Source: Mycobacterium sp. shizuoka-1 (lineage in GTDB: Bacteria; Actinomycetota; Actinomycetes; Mycobacteriales; Mycobacteriaceae). From it: DNA of 49,322 nucleotides. The position numbers and the translations under genes were made by a program. The notes below the pieces were generated by a model. It was not told where the DNA came from, did no database searches, and was given only the letters and a program-made list of their open reading frames with translations. The stretch spans positions 1 to 49,322 of the forward strand of contig NZ_BEWG01000084.1 of NCBI RefSeq assembly GCF_002723835.1, given 5' to 3'. Shown here piece by piece: positions 24,333-32,900 of this stretch (position 1 is the first letter of the stretch; the number at the start of each line of letters is the position of its first letter).

Positions 24333-26900
24333 ATGGAAACAGCCGGCGTGGTGATCACCGCCTTGGCCGATCCGCTGACTCGCGACCTGCGGCGATCGGG
24401 GGGCAAGGGCGCCAATCTGGCCGCGCTGGCGATGGCCGGCCTGCCGGTCCCTGACGGTTTCGTCGTCACCACCGACGCCTACCGAAGCTTTGTCGAGGAG
24501 CACGGCCTGGACTCGGTGGTGGAGCGCGAACTGCGCTGTCTTGCTGAGCATCCCGATGAGATCGACGCGGTGTCGCAGCGGGTGCGCGGCGCGTTCGAAG
24601 CGTGCGAGCTGTCTGCCGAGGTGCGCGACCGGCTGGCGGTCGCCTACACCGGCCTGAACGAACCGCCGGTGGCGGTGCGCTCCTCGGCAACCGCCGAAGA
24701 CTTGCCCGAGGCCAGTTTCGCCGGTCAGCAGGACAGCGTCCTCGACGTCGTCGGGATCGACAACCTCTGTCATACGGTGCGCCGGTGCTGGTCGTCGCTG
24801 TGGACGGCACGGGCGATCTCCTACCGGGACCGCAATGAGATCGGGCAGTCGGGTCTCGCGGTAGCCGTCGTCGTCCAACGAATGGTCCCGGCAGCCGTCG
24901 CGGGCGTGATGTTCACCGCCGATCCGATGTCCGGGCGGCGTGACCGACTGGTGATCGAGGCGGCCGGTGGACTGGGCGATGTGGTCGTCAGCGGACACGT
25001 CACCCCGCAGCGATGGGTCCTCGACCACCACCGGGACGGGGCGGTCGTGTCGGCACCGGACGGGTCGCCACTGCTCGTCGAAGGGCAATTGAGAACCCTG
25101 ACCGATCTCGGATGCCGCGCCGCCGCGTTGCTGGGTGCTCCGCAAGACCTCGAGTGGGCGTTCGACGCGGGCGGGTGCTGGCTGCTGCAATCCCGGCCGA
25201 TCACGTCGCTGTTCCCGTTGCCGCCGGCGTCCCCGGAGCCCGGCTTACGGGTCTATCTGCCGGCGATGCTCGTCGCGCAGGGCATTGCCGAGCCCCTCAC
25301 CCCGGCGGGCAATGCGTTCTTCGGTGCGCTGACCGCCGGGTGGGTCCGATATCTGGTCAGCGGCCGGGTGGTCATCAGCGACTCCGCGCCGCCGTGGCTT
25401 CCCACCGTCGCGGGGCGGATGTTCATCGACGCCACCTCGGTGCTGCAACGGCGACGGCTCGCGTCTCGTCTGACGGCGCAGCTCAAGCTGAAGGAGCCGG
25501 CCACCAGTGCGGCGTTGGAACAGTGGCTCGCCGACAACGGCTCACGGCTGCCGCGTCCCTCCGGACGGCCGGCGCTGAAGGCCATGGCGGTGTTGGGAAC
25601 GCTGATCATGGCCGCGACGGCCGTAGCGCTGGTGGCCCCGGGCCGCACCCGCCGCCGCGTCCTGGCCGATGCAGACCTCGACCTCGTGAGGCTCCAACGG
25701 GAAGCCGACGCGTTGAGCGCGCCGACGGCGCAACTGGACTTTGTCGAGAACGTGTTGCCCGCTCGCACGTGTGAACTGGTCGTCAAGCAGTTGCCGGTCG
25801 CCTACGCGGAGCAGTTCATCAGGGTGCTGGCTGAGCATCTGATCCGGCGTTGGCTCGGATCCGATGCCGATTTCGAGCCCGTCCGGCGCTGGTTGCCGCA
25901 CGACCCGACGGTGGCGATGGGTGCCGAACTGGCGCGCATCGCGCGGCAGACGGCCGGTTCGGACATCGAACCCACCGACGTTCGGGTCACCCGTTTCCTG
26001 CAGACCTTTGGTCACCGTGCGCCCGACCGGGAGATCGACCTGGGTCTGGCCCGGTTCGCCGACGATCCGTTGGTGGTGGTCGACCTGATTCGGCAGTATC
26101 AGCGCGCCGGTGCCGAGCTGACGAGCCGGGTCGAGACGGGGGCTGCCGACTCCGTGCGTGCGGCCGACAACCTGGTTGCTCAGGTGCACCGTCGCCGCGG
26201 GGCGTGGCGAGCGTGGCTGCTGGGCAGTGTTCTGCGTCGTCATCGCGAACTCGGCGGCCTGCGGGAGTGGCCGAAGTTCGACATGGTGCGGGCGATCGCG
26301 CTGGGACGCCGAGTGCTCGGGCGGGTCGGCTCGGTGTTGGTCGACGAGGGCCTGCTCGGTGCGGTCGACGACGTGTACTACCTCACCCCGACGGAGCTGC
26401 GCGCGGCATTGCGGGGACAGTGCGAGGGCCTGGCGATGGCTGCGGCGGCCAACCGCAAGGAGTTCCGCAGGGAGCTGCGCCGCCGCGCTGTGCCGCGCAT
26501 TCTGGTCAGCGATGGTGAGGCGATCTACGGAGCGCGTCGGGCGCGCTCGGACGCTAAGGGACGTCTCCTCGGAACAGCGGTGGCACCCGGGTCCTACGAC
26601 GGCGTTGTCCGGGTCCTCGACTCCCCGGTCGGCGCGACCCTGCAACCCGGTGAGGTGCTGGTCGCCGCGAGCACCGATCCGGGCTGGACGCCGCTGTTTC
26701 TGGTGGCCGGGGCCCTGGTCATGGAGGTGGGCGGCACCGTTTCCCACGGCGCGGTCGTGGCGCGGGAGTACGGCTTGCCTGCGGTGGCGGACATCCCGGG
26801 TGCTACCGATGTGCTGCGTACCGGTCAGCGGGTGCGAGTCGACGGCAACGACGGTTCCGTCACCGTCCTCGACGACGAGCCCGCAGCGAAGCGGCCTTGA
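24333..26900 (+). CDS. Rifampin phosphotransferase-like PEP-utilizing enzyme
   Basis: The protein has 855 residues. The N-terminal ATP-grasp domain (about 1-310) shows 'GGKGANLAALAMAGLPVPDG', 'AVRSSATAEDLPEASFAGQQ' and 'QRMVPAAVAGVMFTADPMSG'. A long middle domain (about 320-730) lacks PEP-synthase catalytic motifs. The C-terminal swivelling His domain has 'GGTVSHGAVVAREYGLPAV' (about residue 803). This ATP-middle-His order and the length match rifampin phosphotransferase (RPH), which inactivates rifamycins, better than true PEP synthase with its C-terminal PEP barrel. A hydrophobic run (about residue 415-435, 'KAMAVLGTLIMAATAVALVA') is unusual. GGAGG precedes the ATG by 5 bases. The substrate is not proven. 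Confidence 0.85.
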   Translation: METAGVVITALADPLTRDLRRSGGKGANLAALAMAGLPVPDGFVVTTDAYRSFVEEHGLDSVVERELRCLAEHPDEIDAVSQRVRGAFEACELSAEVRDRLAVAYTGLNEPPVAVRSSATAEDLPEASFAGQQDSVLDVVGIDNLCHTVRRCWSSLWTARAISYRDRNEIGQSGLAVAVVVQRMVPAAVAGVMFTADPMSGRRDRLVIEAAGGLGDVVVSGHVTPQRWVLDHHRDGAVVSAPDGSPLLVEGQLRTLTDLGCRAAALLGAPQDLEWAFDAGGCWLLQSRPITSLFPLPPASPEPGLRVYLPAMLVAQGIAEPLTPAGNAFFGALTAGWVRYLVSGRVVISDSAPPWLPTVAGRMFIDATSVLQRRRLASRLTAQLKLKEPATSAALEQWLADNGSRLPRPSGRPALKAMAVLGTLIMAATAVALVAPGRTRRRVLADADLDLVRLQREADALSAPTAQLDFVENVLPARTCELVVKQLPVAYAEQFIRVLAEHLIRRWLGSDADFEPVRRWLPHDPTVAMGAELARIARQTAGSDIEPTDVRVTRFLQTFGHRAPDREIDLGLARFADDPLVVVDLIRQYQRAGAELTSRVETGAADSVRAADNLVAQVHRRRGAWRAWLLGSVLRRHRELGGLREWPKFDMVRAIALGRRVLGRVGSVLVDEGLLGAVDDVYYLTPTELRAALRGQCEGLAMAAAANRKEFRRELRRRAVPRILVSDGEAIYGARRARSDAKGRLLGTAVAPGSYDGVVRVLDSPVGATLQPGEVLVAASTDPGWTPLFLVAGALVMEVGGTVSHGAVVAREYGLPAVADIPGATDVLRTGQRVRVDGNDGSVTVLDDEPAAKRP

Positions 26901-26907
26901 GCCGAGT

Positions 26908-26967
26908 TATCCCCTGATCAGTGGACATCAGATTCCACCCGCCCGGGGGCCGGTCACCCGACAGACA
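26908..26967 (+). repeat. Conserved upstream block, copy 2 (before the His-tailed gene at 27041)
   Basis: This copy aligns without gaps to 18601-18660. It starts 8 bases after the stop of the RPH-like gene and ends 73 bases before the ATG of the second mini-protein gene. CTGAT-CAGTGGAC-ATCAG is a perfect 5-pair inverted repeat here. The shared block outside coding sequence suggests a common operator or 5' leader element. Confidence 0.6.
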
Positions 26968-27040
26968 GCGGGCCCGCCGTGCGCGAAAGTTAGATCACCG
27001 CCGGCAAACCGGCGAAGGCACGAACAGAACGAGCACGACC

Positions 27041-27286
27041 ATGACCATCACGACCACCACGAACTCCACGACCGCCTGCTGGTTCAAGCGCATTGCCGCC
27101 GGCGCGATCCTGGCCACCGGCTCCACGCTGGTCGCTCTGGGCGCCGCGCCGGCGAGTTACGCCGACACCACCGGACCGAACATGAGCCACCCGGCCCCGC
27201 ACCCGACGTTCCCTCAGCAACACAACCAGCCGGTCCCTGGCTCCTCGATCCATCATCACCACCAGTGGAACCGCCATCGCGGCTGA
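27041..27286 (+). CDS. His-tailed exported mini-protein, paralogue 2
   Basis: The protein has 81 residues with a signal peptide ('WFKRIAAGAILATGSTLVAL'), probably cleaved after 'PASYA' before 'DTTG'. The mature part of about 40 residues carries 'HPTFPQQHNQPVPGSS' then 'IHHHHQWNRHRG'. It is clearly homologous to the product of 18744-18974 (TFPxQHNQPVPGS core and HHHHQW tail), and its upstream region is homologous too. It ends before a very strong terminator. The Thr-rich N terminus 'MTITTTTNSTT' resembles that of paralogue 1 (MTTT). Confidence 0.72.
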   Translation: MTITTTTNSTTACWFKRIAAGAILATGSTLVALGAAPASYADTTGPNMSHPAPHPTFPQQHNQPVPGSSIHHHHQWNRHRG

Positions 27287-27300
27287 CGAGCCGAGCGGCC

Positions 27301-27357
27301 ACGGAAAAGCGTTCGGGTGCGAGAAGTTCTCAGCCTTCTCGCACCCGAACGTTCCGT
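27301..27357. terminator. Strong bidirectional terminator
   Basis: CGTTCGGGTGCGAGAAG (27310-27326) and its perfect complement (27335-27351) form a 17-pair stem with an 8-base loop, extended by ACGGAA/TTCCGT outside a 3-base bulge. It separates the mini-protein gene from the convergent acyl-CoA dehydrogenase gene. Confidence 0.85.
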
Positions 27358-27367
27358 CTGTTGCGAC

Positions 27368-28525
27368 TCAGGCCGGCAGGCCGTCGGCCACCCTGGCCCC
27401 GCCCTCGGTACTCGCGTCGTCCAGCACGAAATCGGCGACCCGCGAACGATGCTGCTCGGCGCTGCCCAGCAGCGCGGCGTCGGTGGCGGCGCGCTTGAAG
27501 TACAGGTGCGCCTGGTGTTCCCAGGTGAAGCCGATCCCACCGTGCACCTGGATGGTGTCGGCGGCAATATGGCTCAACGCCGCCGAGGCGGTGGCCTGGG
27601 CGATGCTGACCGCCAGCGCCGGGTCGTCGGAGCCATCGGTCAGCGCCCACACCGCGTGGTAGGCCGCGGAGCGCGCGTGCTCGAGGTCGACCAGCATGTC
27701 GGCGAGCTTGTGCTTGATCGCCTGGAATGAGCCGATCTGGCGGCCGAACTGCAGCCGGGACTTGGCGTACTCGACGGACAGGTCCAGCAGATGCTGTGCG
27801 GCACCGACCTGTTCGATGGCCAGCAGCGCCGAACCGACCTGCAGCGCGTGGGTGATCACCCGTTCGGCGTCTTCCGGCCCGGCCAGCAGACGGGCGGGGG
27901 CGTCGGTGAACGTCACCGTGGCCTGCGGCCGGGTCAGATCCAGGGTGCTCAGCGGCGTGCGCTGGGTGTCCGCGGCGTGCACCGCGTACAGCCCGACACC
28001 ATCGGGACGGGCTGCCGCGACCAGGACCTCGTCGGCGGCGCCACCGTCGACGACCCGCTCGACGGTGCCCGACACCGTGTCTCCGGCGGCGGTGACCGTG
28101 ACCGCAGTCGGATCGAATGCGCCGGCCTTGTCGGCGACGGCCAGCGCCGCGGTGGCGGTGCCGTCGACCAGCGGGGCCAGCAGCTCGTCACGCGCGGGGC
28201 CTGCAGAGCAGGCCACCAGCGCGGGAATGGCCAGATAGACGGTGCCGAACAGCGGCCCGCACGCCAGGGTGGCGCCGAACTGCTCCACCGCGACCGCCTG
28301 GTCGACCAGCGAGCCGCCGACACCGCCGTCGGCCTCCGGCACAGAGAGCCCGAGCACGCCGAGTTCGGCGCCCAGCCGGTTCCACACCGTGGCGTCATAA
28401 GGCACCGGCAACTCCATCAGGCGGCGCACCGTGGCCTCGTCGAAGTTGTCGGCGCAGAACTTGCGCACCGCCGAGCGCAGCTGCTGCTGCTCCTCGGTGA
28501 AGGTGAATTCAGCACTCTCAGCCAC
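27368..28525 (-). CDS. Acyl-CoA dehydrogenase subunit lacking the catalytic Glu
   Basis: The protein has 385 residues with the acyl-CoA dehydrogenase fold. 'FTFTEEQQQLRSAVRKFC' is the N-terminal helix, 'RLQFGRQIGSFQAIKHKLAD' the conserved FAD-binding helix, and 'IQVHGGIGFTWEHQAHLYFK' the region before the usual catalytic site. The 'EGT' motif is replaced by 'RAATDAA', so this looks like the non-catalytic partner of a heteromeric (alpha2beta2) enzyme of the mycobacterial FadE type. GTG at 28525 has AAGGAGAT upstream and overlaps the end of the partner gene by 8 bases. Confidence 0.88.
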   Translation of the reverse strand: MAESAEFTFTEEQQQLRSAVRKFCADNFDEATVRRLMELPVPYDATVWNRLGAELGVLGLSVPEADGGVGGSLVDQAVAVEQFGATLACGPLFGTVYLAIPALVACSAGPARDELLAPLVDGTATAALAVADKAGAFDPTAVTVTAAGDTVSGTVERVVDGGAADEVLVAAARPDGVGLYAVHAADTQRTPLSTLDLTRPQATVTFTDAPARLLAGPEDAERVITHALQVGSALLAIEQVGAAQHLLDLSVEYAKSRLQFGRQIGSFQAIKHKLADMLVDLEHARSAAYHAVWALTDGSDDPALAVSIAQATASAALSHIAADTIQVHGGIGFTWEHQAHLYFKRAATDAALLGSAEQHRSRVADFVLDDASTEGGARVADGLPA

Positions 28526-29714
28526 GGGGGATCTCCTTCCAGGGCATGCCGGCGTCGGCGCGCAGGTCACCGGGCAGGCCGAGCACCCGCTCACCGAGGA
28601 TGTTGCGCATCACCTCGGTGGTGCCGCCCTCGATGGTGTTGGCACGGCTGCGCAGGTAGCGCTGCTGGATCGGGCCACGCCAGTCGCCGGCGTCACCGGC
28701 ACCGTCGGCCAATGCGTAGCTGTCGTACAGAATGCCTTCGGGCCCAAGCAGATCCATGCACCATTCGTAGATGTGCTGGTTGAGCAGGGCGCCGACCAGC
28801 TTGCCGACCGACGCCTCCGGGCCCGGGCCGCCGGCGGTGGCCGAGGCGCGGGAACGCTCCGAGGTCAGCCGCTGAGCCTCCGACCGCAACCACAACTGCG
28901 ACAACCGATCTCGCAGCACCGGGGTGTGCAGGTCGGGGCGTGAGGCCCACAGTGCGACGGCGTCCTTGATGGTCCCGCTGCCGCGCCGGCTGCCGCTGGC
29001 GCCCAGGGCGCTGCGCTCGTTCATCAGCGTCGTCATCGCGACGTTCCAGCCGTTGCCGACCGCGCCGAGGCGGTGGCTGTCGGGGATCCGGGCGTCGGTC
29101 ATGTAGACCTCGTTGAACTCGGCCTGCCCGGTCATCTGGCGCAACGGGCGGGTCTCGACGCCGGGGGCGTGCATGTCGAGCACGAAGTAGGTCAGACCCT
29201 TGTGCTTGGCGATGTCGGGATTGGTGCGCGCCAGCAGCAGACCCCAGCGGGCGCGGTGGGCCAGGCTGGTCCACACCTTCTGGCCGTTGATCACCCACTC
29301 GTCACCGTCGGGCACGGCGGTGGTGGCCAGCCCGGCCAGATCGGAGCCCGCGCCCGGCTCGGAGAACAGCTGGCACCAGATGTCCTCGGTGGTGGCCAGC
29401 GGGCGCAGCAGCGCCTTCTTCAGCTCGTCGGTCTGGGCGTGCTCACGCACGGTCGGGGCGGCCATGCCGTAGCCCATCGGGTTGAGACCCAGCGGCACGG
29501 GGCCACCGGCTCCCTGCAGGATCCGGTCCGCCACGGCCTGCATGCCGCGCGAGAGTCCAAGGCCGCCCAACCCCTCGGGGAAGTGCACCCAGGACAGGCC
29601 GGCGTCGTAACAGGCGCCGAGGAATTCCGGAATCGGGACCTTCTTCGGGTCGTGGTCGGCCACGACCTGCCGGGCCAGGTCCGCGACCCGGTCGGCATCA
29701 GCGACGGTGCTCAT
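28518..29714 (-). CDS. Acyl-CoA dehydrogenase catalytic subunit
   Basis: The protein has 398 residues. 'CQLFSEPGAGSDLAGL' is the substrate/FAD segment, 'WVINGQKVWTSLAH' the central beta domain, and 'ANTIEGGTTEVMRNILGERV' supplies the catalytic Glu in the canonical (I/Y)EG position. It lacks the FGRxIxxFQ helix that the partner has, consistent with complementary subunits of an alpha2beta2 enzyme. Such pairs act on CoA thioesters of branched or steroid side chains in mycobacteria. No KstR-type box was found before its ATG, so a steroid role is not supported by regulation. Confidence 0.9.
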   Translation of the reverse strand: MSTVADADRVADLARQVVADHDPKKVPIPEFLGACYDAGLSWVHFPEGLGGLGLSRGMQAVADRILQGAGGPVPLGLNPMGYGMAAPTVREHAQTDELKKALLRPLATTEDIWCQLFSEPGAGSDLAGLATTAVPDGDEWVINGQKVWTSLAHRARWGLLLARTNPDIAKHKGLTYFVLDMHAPGVETRPLRQMTGQAEFNEVYMTDARIPDSHRLGAVGNGWNVAMTTLMNERSALGASGSRRGSGTIKDAVALWASRPDLHTPVLRDRLSQLWLRSEAQRLTSERSRASATAGGPGPEASVGKLVGALLNQHIYEWCMDLLGPEGILYDSYALADGAGDAGDWRGPIQQRYLRSRANTIEGGTTEVMRNILGERVLGLPGDLRADAGMPWKEIPRG

Positions 29715-29990
29715 TCCGACACGATAAGGAACCCGATGTTGTCAGTTGTTGGCAGGTGTCAAATTTCGGGGTCGAGCGGGGAACGCCGGAACTGCCGCTC
29801 CGCCATCGCGGCAGTGTCGCAAAGATCTGGTGATGTGCTTCGTTGGGTGCGCGCGAAGTCACGACGTGGGCCGATAGCCGTGTTAGTCTGCGCGAGGCCG
29901 TGGATCGTGGGTAGGCGCTGAATGCCGCTCCGATATGCGGAGGGGTTCAGTAGCAAAGCACGATTTCGACGACTTTGGCCGGGGGATGCC

Positions 29991-32900
29991 ATGGTGCGCG
30001 AATCTGACGCACATCGCCAGTTCGCCAGCAGTTCTCGACGCCGGCGTGCCCGCGGGCGCCGACGTGCGCCGTATCAGTGGCTGGGCGCGGGAGCCCTGGC
30101 GCTGGGCCTGGGCACGGCGATGGCCGGCGGCACCGGGGTCGCCCACGCCGACGTCGGCGGCAGTCAGACGTCGTCGACCGGCCACTCCGGTCACTCCGGC
30201 CGCACCGCACCGTCGGCGCGGCACAGTTCGGTCTCCGGCCCCACCCGACGCTCTGCACCCGCCCCGGTGACGACCTCACAATCGGATCGGGCACCGGTCA
30301 CCGTCGACAATGCCGTCACCGAAGGCCCGGGCCGTATCTCGTTGGGCCGCCGGCAACCTGGGCCGCGCTTACCGTCGGCGCCGGGCGCTCCGCTGTTCGC
30401 CGCGGTGCTGGGTGCGGTGCGGGAAGTCGAGTCGGCCGTGCATCGCCGGGTGTCTTTCGGTCCTTCGACCACCACATCGCTTGTCGAGCAGGATGTTTCG
30501 ACTACGCCCTCCGCGGCGGTGGCGCGGGCGACCGCTGCCGATGCCGGTTCCCCCACCGAGGCGGAGCGGGAGCAGAGCGTGGCCGACCTCAACATGTCGG
30601 TCGGCTGGATTCCGGGGGTGGGCACCGTGCTCAACGGACTCAGCCTGGTGTCGGACTTTCTGGACTTCACCATCGCGGCGCTGCGTGGCGACACCGCCGA
30701 CATGGGTGACGAGGTCGCGGACATGACCGTCGACGTCATCGGCATGATCCCGGTCGTCGGCGCTCCGCTGGCGGGGACCATTGCGCGCCTGCGGGTACCC
30801 GACCCGGCCCCCGGGGACCACGCGCCCAGCCCCGGCACGGACACCTTCACCACCGATGAAGACACCCCGCTGATCGACAATGTGCTGAGCAACGACACCG
30901 ACGCCGACGGCGACGTCTTGACCGCCACCCTGAAGAAGGGCCCGGCCCATGGGGTGGTCTCGCTCGAGGCCGACGGCTCGTTCACCTACACCCCGACGGC
31001 CGACTACTACGGCGCCGATGTGTTCACCTACATCGTCAGCGACGGCCCGAAGAGCAAGACGGGCACGGTCAAGATCACGGTGAACCCGATCAACGACGCT
31101 CCCGTTGCCGGCGATGACGCCGCAACCCTCGACGAGGACACCTCGGCGGTGATCGCGGTGCTGAGCAATGACAGCGATGCCGATCACGATCCGCTGAGCG
31201 TGGTGGAGGCCACCGCGCCCGGCCACGGGACGATCAGCTTGGGGGCCAACGGCGCGATCACCTACACCCCGACCGCCAACTACAACGGCAGCGACAGCTT
31301 CGACTACACCGTCAGCGATGGGAACGGCGGAACAGCTACTGCGACAGTGCATCTGACCGTCAACCCGGTCAGCGATGTCGCGGTCGAGGTGAGCACCGAC
31401 CCGGCGACCGGGGTGGCCACCGGTACGGCGGTGAGCACCGATCCGGAAGCGGGCCCGCTGACCTACAGCGGGTCGACGACGACAGCCAAGGGTGCGGTGG
31501 TCGTGGCTGCCGACGGCAGCTTCACCTACACCCCGACCACCACCGCGCGTCACGAGTCCGCGCGCGTGGGGGCGGGTAGTGCCCAAACCACCGACACGTT
31601 CACGATCACCGCCACCGACGCCGCCGGCGGCACCACCACGATCGCGGTCAGCGTCGCGATCGCTCCCGCGAACGCCGCCCCGGTGATCGCCATCCCGACC
31701 GTCGGCACGCCCAACACCTCCACCGGGGTCGTCACCGGCACCGTCACCGCCACCGACCCCGACGGGGACGTCCTGGTCTACAGCACGCCGCGCAGCACCG
31801 CGCTGGGCAGCGTCGTGATCAACTCCGGCACAGGGGTATTCACCTACACCCCGACGGACGCTGCCCGGCGCACGGCAACCGCGTCGACCACCGACAGCTT
31901 CACCGTCACCGTCGATGACGGATATGGCGGCGTGACAACCACGACCGTGACGGTGTCGGTCGCACCGGTGGGATCGGCGTCCAGCGCCAAGCCGGCCAAA
32001 CTGGTCACCAGCATTCCGGCATACGCCGACGGGACCGAGGCCGCCGCCCCGATCTACGTCGTGACCGATCCAAATGGCTTGCGGGCCTATGCGATAAACG
32101 CCAATGTCTCGGGCGGTATCTCCATCTCCGTCGTCGACACGGTCACGAACAAGCTGGTCGGTACGCCCCTGACCACCAGCTATCAGGCCGGTGGCGCCGC
32201 GCTCAGTGCTGATGGCCGCTTCCTCTACGTCAGCGATACGGCGCGGGGCGTCGTCTCGGTGATCAACACCACGGGTGACACGCTCACAGTCGACTCGGAG
32301 ATCGCGCTCGGAATCAGTCCCGGCGACGTCGTCGCGAGCCCGGACGGCGCCGCGATGTACGTGACGAATTATGCGTCCGACGGGGACTCGTCGGTGGCGT
32401 CCATTTCAGTGATCGACACGACAACCAGACGTGTCGTCGGCGACCCGATATCCCTTGATCTGGCGCCGTCGACCCTCATGGTCAGCCCCGACAGTGCGCG
32501 CCTCTTTGTCCTCGACCCGCGCTCGGGCCAGGTGGCGATTGTGGACACGCATTCCCGAACCGTCACTGCGACAGTGCAAGTTGGGCAGGCCTTCGGTGCC
32601 GCGGTGATGAGTCCGGACGGCAATGCGATCTATCTCGCGAACAGTCTGCCGGCGGCCACCAGCGGCATCTCGGTGGTCGACACCGTGCATGCGTCCGTCG
32701 CTGATCCGATCGCGACGGACTACCTCGCGCTCTACCTGACGATCAGCCCAGACGGCAAGCGACTGTACGCCGCTGACAACGCCATGTACCTTCGCGTGAT
32801 CGATACGGCGACAAAGAAAGTCATCGGTGGAGCGTCCTTCAGCGCGGCGCCACGGATGCTGGCGCCGAGCGCCGACGGGACCCGCGTCTTCGTCGTCTCC

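Noticed and set aside
29715..29990. KstR-type site before the acyl-CoA dehydrogenase pair
   Set aside because: The gap was searched for AACNNGTT on both strands; only AAC and GTT at wrong spacing were found.
30369..31586. Long minus-strand frame across the repeat region of the giant exported protein
   Set aside because: Mirror of the repetitive Thr/Asp codons in the plus-strand gene; no motifs, and it runs through the coding repeats.
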